Below are positions 16,158-23,529 of a DNA stretch of 26,538 nucleotides, piece by piece. The position numbers and the translations under genes were made by a program. Under the pieces are notes generated by a model. That model was not told where the DNA came from. It saw only the letters and a program-made list of their open reading frames with translations, and ran no database searches. The first letter of the stretch is position 1, and every line of letters begins with the position of its first letter. Source of the stretch: Planctomycetota bacterium (GTDB lineage Bacteria; Planctomycetota; Brocadiia; JAJRTI01); contig JAJRTI010000058.1 in the NCBI GenBank assembly GCA_024278415.1, positions 1 to 26,538 on the forward strand, written 5' to 3'.

Positions 16158-17177
16158 ATGCGTGTCGCAATGTATTACAACAACAGCGACGTTCGCATCG
16201 AGGAGATGCCCAAGCCCGAAGCCGGCCCGGGCGAGATCCTCGTCAAGGTCGTGGCCAGCGGCATCTGTGGCAGCGACGTCATGGAGTGGTACCGCATCAA
16301 GAAGGCGCCGCGCGTGCTGGGCCACGAAATCACAGGCGACATTGTCCAAATAGGCGAGGGGGTCGAACGTTACCACGTCGGCGATCGCGTGTTTGTGTCG
16401 CATCATGTGCCGTGCAACACCTGCCGCTATTGCTTGGCCGGCAACCACACGGTCTGCGAAACGCTGCACACGACGAACTTCGACCCCGGCGGGTTCGCGG
16501 AGTTTGTCCGCGCACCGAGAATCAACGTGGACCGCGGCACGTTCGCGTTGCCGGATGAGATGTCCTACGTCCAAGGCGTGTTCATCGAGCCGCTCGCCTG
16601 CGTTGTGCGCGCACAGCGCGCGATGCAACTGCGGCAAGGCCAGAGCGTGCTGATCTTGGGGAGCGGCATCGCGGGGATGCTGCACCTCGTGCAGGCCAAG
16701 GCGTCCGGGGCTGGCCGGATCGTCATGACGGACGTCAACGAGTTCCGCATGAACATGGCCCAGGAGCTGGGCGCGGACGCGGTGATCGATGGGCGGGAAG
16801 ACGTGGCCGCGATCGCGAAGGAGGCCAACCGCGGCGAGTTGTTCGACCAGGTCATCATCTGCGCCGGCGCATTCCCCGTCTTCAAGCAGGCGCTCGACTC
16901 GGTCGACCGCGGGGGCACGGTGATGTTCTTCGCCACGACCGAGCCGGGCGTGGACGTGCCGGTGCCAGCCAACGAGTTCTGGCGCAACTCGGTCACGCTG
17001 CTGCCGTCCTACGCCAACAGCCCGTACGACGCCGCGGTCGCGATGGAACTCATTCGCTCCGGCCGCGTCGACGTTGATCCGCTCGTGACGCATCGCCTCC
17101 CGCTCGACGAGGCGCAGGAAGGCTTCCGGCTCGTTGCGGGGGCAGGCGAGTCGATGAAGGTGATCTTGGAGCCCTAG
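16158..17177 (+). CDS. Zinc-dependent alcohol/polyol dehydrogenase (MDR superfamily)
   Basis: This is a 339-residue medium-chain dehydrogenase that should oxidise or reduce an alcohol or polyol with NAD(P). The catalytic zinc ligands C37 (GICGSD), H56 and E57 (GHE) are present, and E144 lies in IEPLACV. The four structural-zinc cysteines C86, C89, C92 and C100 are all kept. The cofactor-binding glycine motif is GSGIAG (168-173). The overall pattern is closest to sorbitol or threonine dehydrogenase-like members, but the substrate cannot be stated. AAGGA (16146-16150) lies 7 bases before the ATG. It follows the LsrF-like gene in the same direction across a repeat-filled gap of 90 bases, so a shared pathway for a sugar derivative is plausible. 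Confidence 0.88.
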   Translation: MRVAMYYNNSDVRIEEMPKPEAGPGEILVKVVASGICGSDVMEWYRIKKAPRVLGHEITGDIVQIGEGVERYHVGDRVFVSHHVPCNTCRYCLAGNHTVCETLHTTNFDPGGFAEFVRAPRINVDRGTFALPDEMSYVQGVFIEPLACVVRAQRAMQLRQGQSVLILGSGIAGMLHLVQAKASGAGRIVMTDVNEFRMNMAQELGADAVIDGREDVAAIAKEANRGELFDQVIICAGAFPVFKQALDSVDRGGTVMFFATTEPGVDVPVPANEFWRNSVTLLPSYANSPYDAAVAMELIRSGRVDVDPLVTHRLPLDEAQEGFRLVAGAGESMKVILEP

Positions 17178-17205
17178 CGGGGCGATACAGGCGCGAACAT
17201 GCAGG

Positions 17206-17586
17206 CTACGCCGTCTCGGCTATCACGTACGCCGCGGCCATGCCCTCCGTGTGCGTGAGTGAGACGTGCCACTTGGCCACGCCCAGTTCCTCCGCCTTGG
17301 CCTTGGCCCCACGGTACAGCACGATGCGCGGCGGCAGGAGCGCTTCCCGTTCCACGGTCACGTCCTTGAGGACCAGCCCCTTGCGCACACCCGTGCCCAG
17401 TGCCTTGAGCGCGGCCTCCTTGGCGGCGAACCGCACCGCGTAGTGCTGCGCGGGGTTCGCCTTGTCCGCACAGAAGGCAACCTCCTCCGGCGTGAAGACC
17501 TTCTCCACGAAGCCGTCGCCATACTTCTCGATCATTCTGCGGACACGATCCACCTCGACCATGTCGATGCCAATTCCGACAATCAA
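17206..17586 (-). CDS. acpS: Holo-[acyl-carrier-protein] synthase
   Basis: AcpS transfers the 4'-phosphopantetheine arm from CoA to acyl carrier protein, which fatty acid synthesis requires. The 126-residue length is normal for the family. Signature segments are GIGIDMVEVDRVR with magnesium ligand D8, RFAAKEAALKALGTG with E57, and the C-terminal WHVSLTHTEGMAAAYVI. The start is TTG at 17586 with an excellent GGAGGA site 7 bases upstream. The gene is 93 bases downstream of the ABC ATPase gene on the same strand and converges with the dehydrogenase gene, leaving only 28 bases between the two stops. No terminator is evident in that gap. Confidence 0.95.
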   Translation of the reverse strand: MIVGIGIDMVEVDRVRRMIEKYGDGFVEKVFTPEEVAFCADKANPAQHYAVRFAAKEAALKALGTGVRKGLVLKDVTVEREALLPPRIVLYRGAKAKAEELGVAKWHVSLTHTEGMAAAYVIAETA

Positions 17587-17593
17587 CGCGAGT

Positions 17594-17599
17594 TCCTCC
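17594..17599 (-). promoter_or_regulatory. Ribosome-binding site for the TTG start of acpS
   Basis: On the minus strand this reads GGAGGA, 7 bases before TTG, and fixes the non-ATG start. Confidence 0.75.
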
Positions 17600-17679
17600 G
17601 TAAGAGCAGTCTACACGCAGCGGCCAGAATGTACCAGGGGGGTGCAAGGACTTCAAGGGCAGCAGGGCCTGCTCAGGCT

Positions 17680-18669
17680 TCACGAAGATGGACAACGCGG
17701 CGCACGGCACAGCCAGCAGGCGCATTTGCGCTGCGCGGCGACGGCCTCCAACGCGGGCTCATGCTCGCGGCACTTGTCCATGGCTCGGGAGCAGCGGGGC
17801 GCGTAGCGGCATCCTCTGGGCAGGTCAATCAAGCTGGGCACGGAGCCGGGGATGGTGGGCAGGCGCTCTTGGGGGCGGGTGGCCGAGGGCACGGACTTGA
17901 GGAGGTCCGTGACGTATGGATGCAGGGGACGCTGAAAGAGATCCCGCGCCGGGCTTTCCTCGACGATGCGGCCCGCATACATGACGAGCACGTGGTCTGC
18001 CGTCTCCGCTACAACGCCGAGGTCGTGTGTGATGAGCAGCATGGCCAGGCCGTAGTCCTCGCGCAGCTTCATGAGCAGGTCGAGGATCTGCGCTTGGATT
18101 GTCACGTCGAGCGCGGTGGTGGGCTCGTCCGCGATGAGGAGGTCGGGCTGGCACACGAGAGCCATAGCGATCATCACGCGTTGGCGCATGCCGCCGGACA
18201 ACTCGTGAGGGTAGCACTTTGCCGAGCGCGCAGGATTGGGAATGCCCACGGCGGCAAGCGCGGCCTCCGTCGGGGCTTTGGCTTCCTTGGCTGAGACCCG
18301 GCGATGCTGCATGAGCGCTTCGGCCACCTGCATGCCCACGCGCATGGTTGGGTTGAGCGAGGTCATGGGCTCTTGGAAGATCATCGCGATGCGGTCCCCG
18401 CGCACGCGGCGCATGTCCGAGTCTGAAAGCCCGAGCAGGTCGACGCCCTCAAAGTCGATGCGCCCTGCGGCGATGCGCCCAGGCGGGCGGATGAGCCGCA
18501 TGATCGACAGCGCAGTGGCGCTCTTGCCGCACCCGCTCTCGCCGACGAGCGCGGCCACCTCGCCCTTGCGCAAGTCGAAGGACACATCGTCTACCGCGCG
18601 CAGCGCGCCTGCGTCAGTTGCGAACTCCGTCGAGAGCCCGTGGAGGCTCAGAATTGCGTCATCCGTCAT
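17680..18669 (-). CDS. Oligopeptide/dipeptide-type ABC transporter ATP-binding protein
   Basis: This 329-residue ATPase is of the OppD/DppD type, which drives import of peptides, nickel or related solutes at the inner membrane. Walker A is [10 protein letters not shown], the Q-loop is [10 protein letters not shown], the signature is LSGGMRQRV, Walker B is [12 protein letters not shown] and the H-loop is ITHDLG. The C-terminus has the family's Cys-containing extension ([15 protein letters not shown] and a late CACWLC). The ATG at 18669 follows GAGGGGA by about 8 bases on the minus strand; the longer frame upstream runs through repeat DNA and is not credible. No permease, OppF partner or binding protein lies in the window, which is unusual for this class. 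It lies downstream of the DUF6754 operon but is separated from it by a repeat block. Confidence 0.9.
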   Translation of the reverse strand: MTDDAILSLHGLSTEFATDAGALRAVDDVSFDLRKGEVAALVGESGCGKSATALSIMRLIRPPGRIAAGRIDFEGVDLLGLSDSDMRRVRGDRIAMIFQEPMTSLNPTMRVGMQVAEALMQHRRVSAKEAKAPTEAALAAVGIPNPARSAKCYPHELSGGMRQRVMIAMALVCQPDLLIADEPTTALDVTIQAQILDLLMKLREDYGLAMLLITHDLGVVAETADHVLVMYAGRIVEESPARDLFQRPLHPYVTDLLKSVPSATRPQERLPTIPGSVPSLIDLPRGCRYAPRCSRAMDKCREHEPALEAVAAQRKCACWLCRAPRCPSS

Positions 18670-18688
18670 TCGGCATTCCCCTCGCGAA

Positions 18689-18898
18689 GTAGCCGCACTC
18701 GCCAGCATGCGGGCTGTAGCCGCACCCGCCAGGGTGCGGGGATCGACACGCGGTTGGTTCCCGCAGCCGGCGGCTGAGTACGCGGTTAGCGTGGCCGGTA
18801 GCCGAATTCGCCAGAATTCGGGTGATCTGTGGGCCGCTTGGCGCCTCGCCCGCATGCTGGCGCATGCGGCTACGCGTCTAGCGTGCGCATGCGGCTAC
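18689..18898. repeat. Array of GTAGCCG...GCCA... hairpin elements
   Basis: Four 25-base units and one partial unit occur within 210 bases. Each unit is GTAGCCG, then a variable arm, a GCCA loop, the opposite arm and a closing CGGG-type end. Unit B (18716-18740) has arms CCGCACCC/GGGTGCGG. Unit C (18798-18822) has CCGAATTC/GAATTCGG. Unit D, on the minus strand (18849-18873), has CCGCATGC/GCATGCGG. These three stems are perfect 8-bp stems of different sequence. Unit A (18689-18713) is imperfect. A truncated minus-strand unit ends at 18898. The array fills the gap between the membrane operon and the ABC ATPase gene. Confidence 0.85.
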
Positions 18899-18913
18899 CG
18901 CGGTCATGCCGCG

Positions 18914-19813
18914 TTACGGCGGCGTCAACTTGAGCCACTCGAAGAGCAGGAAGCGAAAGCGCCCAATGAGCAGGGACTCGCGCGCCATGACCGTGTACCC
19001 GAAGGAGGCGCCGAAGGAGACCATGAGGAACCAAATGCCGATCTTCGAGAAGCCACCCAGCACTCCCTTGTGTTCGGCCGAGAAGAAGAAGTAGAGCAGC
19101 ACGGACACCACGCCGAGCATGAGGAGCAAGGTGTCGATGCCGCGAGTGGAGTCGGCAAACGGCGGATAGCCCTTGGCCGCGATGTAGCTGACCACGATCA
19201 TCGCGGCGAGCACGCGTGTGGCGAGGCCCACGCGGTCGCGCCGCGCGCTCAAGATGGCGCACCCCATGAGCACGAGCGCTGCCACGCCACAGCATATCCA
19301 GAGCGTGACGCTCATCTCAACGGGCCGAACCGTCGCGTGGGCCTGCTTGAGTATGACCGATGAGATCGTGGGCTGGAGGCCGAAGCCGGACCAATACCCC
19401 ACGAGGAACGCCACGGGCCAGCGGCTCACCCAGTTGAAGCGGCTGGAGATGCGCGTCAACATCATCAAGCCGAGGATGCAGGGGATGAGGAGCCACAGAT
19501 CGGAGGGGTAGATGCCGCCGCCCGTGATCAATGGCTGAACTAACCGGTCGTACACCTCCGGCTTGAAGAAGTTGTACCACGTAATGTAGACCGTGATGCC
19601 GAGTCCAAGGCCGACGAAGAGGTTCTCGGCCGCGCGGAAGAAGGGATTGTCCTTGTAGAGGAAGCTGAAGATGCAGAGCGTGAGCGCTGCGGCCACGAGC
19701 GTGCCGATGCCTTCTGCGGTCCAAGGGATGGCGCCCTGCTGGAGCAGCCAGGCGTTCACCGCGGCAAAAAGGGTCAGTCCGATGATGACGGTGAGCGTGT
19801 CGTGGAGTTTCAT
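18914..19813 (-). CDS. Polytopic membrane protein, last gene of the DUF6754 operon
   Basis: This is a 299-residue integral membrane protein with about eight hydrophobic segments and short polar loops. Its family is unknown to me. The first segments are TLTVIIGLTLFAAVNAWLL and GIGTLVAAALTLCIFSFLY, followed by KDNPFFRAAENLFVGLGLGI. Several loops carry Trp, Tyr and Pro near the membrane borders. The protein ends FRFLLFEWLKLTPP. The ATG at 19813 overlaps the stop of the preceding gene as ATGA, so it is coupled to the other three membrane genes. It ends at TAA. It may be the main membrane core of a complex with the two proteins that carry soluble domains; this is inference from operon structure only. 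Confidence 0.82.
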   Translation of the reverse strand: MKLHDTLTVIIGLTLFAAVNAWLLQQGAIPWTAEGIGTLVAAALTLCIFSFLYKDNPFFRAAENLFVGLGLGITVYITWYNFFKPEVYDRLVQPLITGGGIYPSDLWLLIPCILGLMMLTRISSRFNWVSRWPVAFLVGYWSGFGLQPTISSVILKQAHATVRPVEMSVTLWICCGVAALVLMGCAILSARRDRVGLATRVLAAMIVVSYIAAKGYPPFADSTRGIDTLLLMLGVVSVLLYFFFSAEHKGVLGGFSKIGIWFLMVSFGASFGYTVMARESLLIGRFRFLLFEWLKLTPP

Positions 19814-20640
19814 GATACGCCCCCCGCGGGAGGTCGACGCGCCGTGAGGAAGTAGAGCACGTTTCCCAAGATGACGAGAAGGATGATGACCGCGTGCGCC
19901 ACGCTTTGGGCGGGCATGCCCCTCACACCAGCCGCGGGCTCGCCCATGAGCGTCTCGTAGTCCGCGACGCCGCGCAGGCCGCCGATGAGCCCCATGAGTT
20001 GCCCCGAGTGCACGAAGGGATACATGTCCGGGCCCATGACCCCCGTGCATCCTGCCGCGACGGGAACCTTGTACTTGTCGCCGCCGTAGATGATCCATGG
20101 CTCGACGGTGGAGCCGGCGGCAATGTCGATAAGCAGGTCGAGATCCTTGAGCGACCCCACGCCTTCCAGCGCCTTCATGCCTTCCGTGGGGCGGCCCTCC
20201 AAGTCTTGCTCGAAGGTGGTCCGAATGTTTTCGCCCAGGTTCGTGATGATGGCGACCATGCCGCCCGGTTTGTAACCGAGGAAGGTGTAATCTTCGCCGG
20301 CCTTTTTGCCAAACTCCTTCGCGGCTTTGTCGAAAAGCGACTTGGCCATTTGCGTGCCTTCCACCCAGAAGGTGACGCCAATGACGCGAATGCCCCTGCG
20401 GAAGCAGTGCCGCAGGAGCGCGAGCGTCATGGGATACAGCTCGGCTCGCGCCTGGGGGTCGAAATCCGCGGACAGAAGGACGACTGAGCCTTGGGGCAGC
20501 TCTTCGATCCTGTTGTAGATGTTGCGCACGAGTTGGGATGGCTGGATGGGTGGCTTGAACGGCGCCAAACTCACCGTGACGAGCGCCACCGCAAGGATCA
20601 GAAAGATGTACCGCCGATCCAGATTCAGGAGCTTGTCCAT
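19810..20640 (-). CDS. Membrane-anchored protein with a soluble alpha-beta domain
   Basis: This 276-residue protein has a single membrane segment at each end: YIFLILAVALVTVSLAPF near residue 11 and SVAHAVIILLVILGNVLYFL near residue 247. About 210 residues of alpha-beta pattern lie between them. The basic N-terminus (DKLLNLDRRY) and the basic C-terminal TARR suggest that both ends are cytoplasmic and that the domain is outside the cytoplasmic membrane. Notable segments are VVLLSADFDPQARAELYPM, HCFRRGIRVIGVTFW, AIITNLGENI and AAGCTGVMGPDMYPFVHSGQ. Alternating strands and helices suggest a Rossmann-like or periplasmic-binding-like fold, but no family is recognised. The start touches the upstream stop as TGATG, and the stop overlaps the next start as ATGA. 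Confidence 0.82.
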   Translation of the reverse strand: MDKLLNLDRRYIFLILAVALVTVSLAPFKPPIQPSQLVRNIYNRIEELPQGSVVLLSADFDPQARAELYPMTLALLRHCFRRGIRVIGVTFWVEGTQMAKSLFDKAAKEFGKKAGEDYTFLGYKPGGMVAIITNLGENIRTTFEQDLEGRPTEGMKALEGVGSLKDLDLLIDIAAGSTVEPWIIYGGDKYKVPVAAGCTGVMGPDMYPFVHSGQLMGLIGGLRGVADYETLMGEPAAGVRGMPAQSVAHAVIILLVILGNVLYFLTARRPPAGGVS

Positions 20641-21293
20641 CAGTCGCCTCCCCCTAGATACGTGCGTTCAATTCCAAAGATGATCTTGAGGGACGTGGCG
20701 ATCGCTCCCAACGATACGCCGAACATGACCGCGCGCTTGGCCGCGGTGTTGGGCACCATCATGATCCATTCGGCGGCGTCGGGAATGTAGTGGGTGATGA
20801 GCCCCCCGAGCGGCGCGCGGCCGAGCATGACGACGATGGCGGCCGTGAGCAAGATGGCCGCAGAGGCCGTCTTCGCGCGGAAGGTGCGGTACGCGGCCGA
20901 TGCGATGAAGAAACCCAGCACGGAGAACATGGTCGCGCCCATGGCCGAGAACATGTATTGGTACATCCACATGAACGACGCGTCTTGCGTCTGGTCGTTC
21001 CAGAGCCAGTTGCCTCCGTTGCGGATCCATGGCACGAGCACCGCGATGAAGCCGGCGAAGAAGAAGATGCTGTAGGCCCAGCCCGATTGGCGCCTGCGGA
21101 CGCGTGTCCAGTGGAGCCGCAGCAGGCTGTACACGCCAAGCAGCACCGCGAAGCCGCCAATGATGCGGCTCCACTTGGACAGCATCTCCTTCAAGTGGCC
21201 TGCGGCCGGGTGGGGCACGTAGTTGATGCCCGCGCCCAGGAGCCCGAACAGCAGGGCCGCGATCAAAGGGAGGGTGAGCTTGAGGAGCCGCAT
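20640..21293 (-). CDS. Polytopic membrane protein of the DUF6754 operon
   Basis: This 217-residue integral membrane protein has about six hydrophobic segments. The first, LTLPLIAALLFGLLGAGINYV, could be an uncleaved signal. Characteristic stretches are GWAYSIFFFAGFIAVLVPWI, MYQYMFSAMGATMFSVLGFF and KRAVMFGVSLGAIATSLKII, and it ends GIERTYLGGGD. I do not recognise a family. The ATG at 21293 lies four bases after the stop of the DUF6754-type gene, and its stop shares one base with the next start. The start has no good ribosome site, as expected for a translationally coupled gene. Confidence 0.82.
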   Translation of the reverse strand: MRLLKLTLPLIAALLFGLLGAGINYVPHPAAGHLKEMLSKWSRIIGGFAVLLGVYSLLRLHWTRVRRRQSGWAYSIFFFAGFIAVLVPWIRNGGNWLWNDQTQDASFMWMYQYMFSAMGATMFSVLGFFIASAAYRTFRAKTASAAILLTAAIVVMLGRAPLGGLITHYIPDAAEWIMMVPNTAAKRAVMFGVSLGAIATSLKIIFGIERTYLGGGD

Positions 21294-21297
21294 GAGG

Positions 21298-22938
21298 TCA
21301 GAAGGTCTTGAGGAGGTTGGCGAGTTCGCTGTGGCCGAGCGAGAGGAGAATCGCGCCGGCGAGGAGGACGACGATGAGCACGGCCTTGCCAATATCCTGC
21401 CCGCGCAGTGTGCCCATGAGCTTGGGCTCGCGCGACAAGTAAGCGCTGGCCGCGTAGAGTTCTTCGCCCATGAGCGTGTAGTCGCACGTGGTCACGAAGA
21501 AGGGCAGTTGGGTGAACGCGTCGGTCGCCGCGATCTGAATGGCGCCCGTGGCCGCGCCAGCCTCGGCGAGGATGAGCGACTCCGCGAAGAAGTAGCCCAT
21601 GAAGAAGTTCGCCGCCGGCTGCTCGCGAGCCATGATGCCCGCGACCGCGGCCACGTAAGGGAACTGCCGCGACGCAACCATGTAGATGTCGTCTTCGCGG
21701 AAGCGGTCGGGCCGGCCGGCTTCGACGTAGCCCTCGCGCACGACCTCGGAACTCAACGAATAGACGACGGGGTCGTTGTTGACCACGAGCAGGCCGGTGT
21801 CGTACTCGGCCACGCGCCGCGCCATGCGGCCCAGAATGTTGACCGACGCGATGACCGCCACGTCGTTGACCCCCGACAGCCCGTGCACGAAGAGCACGGG
21901 CTTGCCCATCTCCGTGGCGCGGCCCAGGGCTTCGTCGACCGCGTCGAGCCCAGCGATCTTGCGCAAGAACAGCTCCTTGCGCCGGGCGACCGCGATGGAG
22001 CCGAGGATCACCGCTGACAGGAAGATCATGGACACAAACGTGTTGGCGTCCGACCACTTGAACCAGTTGGGCTTGGCTGTGGCGGATGCGCTGAGGCCGG
22101 GGAAAGGCGCGCCTGGGCTCTTGGCGTCGTGGGGGGTGACACCGAGCCGGAAGTAGCACGGCCGCGCCTTGGCCTTGGCCGTTTCCGCCGCGATGGCGTC
22201 GGTCAGTTTGCGCTGCTGCGTGCGCAGATTGGCCAGGCGTACAGCAAAGTCGTCGGTTTGGTTGGGGCGGCGGTTCAGGAAGGGCTCGCATGCTTGCGCG
22301 GCCGCGTCGGCGGCGTCCTTGAGTTTCTTGCACTGGGAAAGCGTCGCTTTGAGCGCGGTGATGTCCTCTTTCAGTTTCGGCAACTTCGTGGTGCGCGAGC
22401 CATTGTTGATCGCCGCTAGGTTGTCCAGTCTGGCCCGGAGCTGCTCCAGTTGCTCTTGGAGATGGGCCGCTCTACCGTGTGCTTCCCTGTGAGTTCGGAG
22501 GCTCTCGCGAGCCGCGCGATAAGCGGTCAGCGCCTTGAGTTGTTGCCGCGAGTTTTTGGCCTCAGCGCGGAGGGCGGCCAATCGATCCGTCGGGCTCACA
22601 TCGAGCCGGTTGAGCTTCGTTGCGCGCCAGAGCTTGTTGGCTGGCGAGAACCCGAACTGCTGCGGGAACTCACATCGGCGTCGGGCCTTGGAGGTGGATG
22701 GAAAGCGTTGGACGGGCTTGAACTTGCCCTCAGGCGAGTCGGCCGCCCAGACCACGTAGTCCCACGCGTGGGACTCGCTCGCCGACATGGGCCAGGAAAT
22801 GAACAGCACGCCGCCCGCGTCGTCGCGGGCATCCTGGGCCACGAGTTTGGCCGGAGGAGCGAACGCGGCCTCGTCGGCTGCGTCTGCAAGTGCAGCTAGG
22901 GCGAGAGTCAGCAGGCATGTCAGCGCGCGTGGGTGCAT
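21298..22938 (-). CDS. DUF6754-type membrane protein with coiled coil, first gene of the operon
   Basis: This 546-residue protein starts with a signal-like segment (ALTCLLTLALAALADA). A short beta domain resembling the first strands of a fibronectin type III fold comes next (GGVLFISWPMSASESHAWDY, VVWAADSPEGKF). About 150 residues of coiled-coil-like sequence follow, and a strand-like ARPCYFRLGVTP may close the split domain. A membrane segment (FVSMIFLSAVILGSIAVA) leads into an alpha-beta region with PVLFVHGLSGVNDVAVIASV, then ANFFMGYFFAESLILAEAGA, and a final segment VLIVVLLAGAILLSLG. I associate the last 250 residues with DUF6754 from memory. ATG 22938 is chosen because the promoter would place transcription start inside the alternative ATG at 22971. 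Its function is unknown. Confidence 0.8.
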   Translation of the reverse strand: MHPRALTCLLTLALAALADAADEAAFAPPAKLVAQDARDDAGGVLFISWPMSASESHAWDYVVWAADSPEGKFKPVQRFPSTSKARRRCEFPQQFGFSPANKLWRATKLNRLDVSPTDRLAALRAEAKNSRQQLKALTAYRAARESLRTHREAHGRAAHLQEQLEQLRARLDNLAAINNGSRTTKLPKLKEDITALKATLSQCKKLKDAADAAAQACEPFLNRRPNQTDDFAVRLANLRTQQRKLTDAIAAETAKAKARPCYFRLGVTPHDAKSPGAPFPGLSASATAKPNWFKWSDANTFVSMIFLSAVILGSIAVARRKELFLRKIAGLDAVDEALGRATEMGKPVLFVHGLSGVNDVAVIASVNILGRMARRVAEYDTGLLVVNNDPVVYSLSSEVVREGYVEAGRPDRFREDDIYMVASRQFPYVAAVAGIMAREQPAANFFMGYFFAESLILAEAGAATGAIQIAATDAFTQLPFFVTTCDYTLMGEELYAASAYLSREPKLMGTLRGQDIGKAVLIVVLLAGAILLSLGHSELANLLKTF

Positions 22939-22974
22939 AGGTTGCGGCAGGCAAGGAAGGGATAGGCGCATGGG

Positions 22975-23002
22975 ATTTTAGCAGAAGGCCTGGGCATATC
23001 AA
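22975..23002 (-). promoter_or_regulatory. Promoter of the DUF6754 operon
   Basis: On the minus strand TTGATA (23002-22997, 5 of 6) is 16 bases from TAAAAT (22980-22975, 5 of 6). Transcription should begin near 22968, leaving a leader of about 30 bases before ATG 22938. Confidence 0.65.
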
Positions 23003-23529
23003 GCACAGGCGCGGGGGAGATCGGCCCAGCCGGAGTTGGGCGCGGTATTCAGCGAGGCCGGGTAGGGGCCGAACGTGTTGCCCCTGTGCGGCAACCCCAT
23101 GCTTCGACACAGCGCAGCCTCTACGCGTTCAAACAGTGCAATGCGTGTCGTGCCCCGGGGGGCCGAGCCCTGTGGGTTTCGCGAGGGATCTTTTGCGAAC
23201 ATTCGGCCAAGCCTGTGGAGGGGAGATCACTGATCTGCCAACGAGCGACAGGCTTGTGCTCTCTGGAGAACTATGGCGGCAGAATACCGACCTGAGGTCG
23301 GCTCCGCAGATCGGAAATCCGCGCCACGGATTCAGTCACTCGCCAGTCGCAAGGGAGCCCAACTGATGCCGCGTCGGCATTCGGCCATGTACATTGCTCG
23401 CCGCAGGACAGCGGAGAACCTGGGGTCGTGTCTGAGGCCCGCCAGTAGGGGGGAGCGCCGCAGCCATGTCACATTGCCGAACCCCAACTCGGCTGCCCTG
23501 CCCAGACACCGAAGGGCCGCGTCGTTCCG
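23003..23529. other. Intergenic region rich in short palindromes
   Basis: More than 500 bases carry no convincing gene on either strand. Palindromes include GTTGCC/GGCAAC (23077-23095), CCGACCT/AGGTCGG around a single G (23287-23301), AATCCG/CGGATT around CGCCA (23316-23332) and ATGCCG/CGGCAT around CGT (23366-23380). The short open frames here have no recognisable protein character. I read it as repeat-derived spacer DNA that also holds the operon promoter at its left edge. Confidence 0.6.

Noticed and set aside
15540..17093. Minus-strand frame of about 517 codons opposite the aldolase and dehydrogenase
   Set aside because: It crosses the CGTAAA repeat and both genes and is composed of His/Arg/Ala/Val-rich low-information sequence.
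17266..18294. Plus-strand frame opposite acpS and the ABC ATPase
   Set aside because: Both minus-strand genes have full catalytic motifs, while this frame has none.
18689..18898. CRISPR array
   Set aside because: Units occur in both orientations with uneven spacing, there are no unique spacers of constant length and no cas gene is present.
23086..23366. Small plus-strand open frames in the palindrome-rich gap
   Set aside because: They run through hairpin sequences, lack ribosome sites and have atypical composition for protein.
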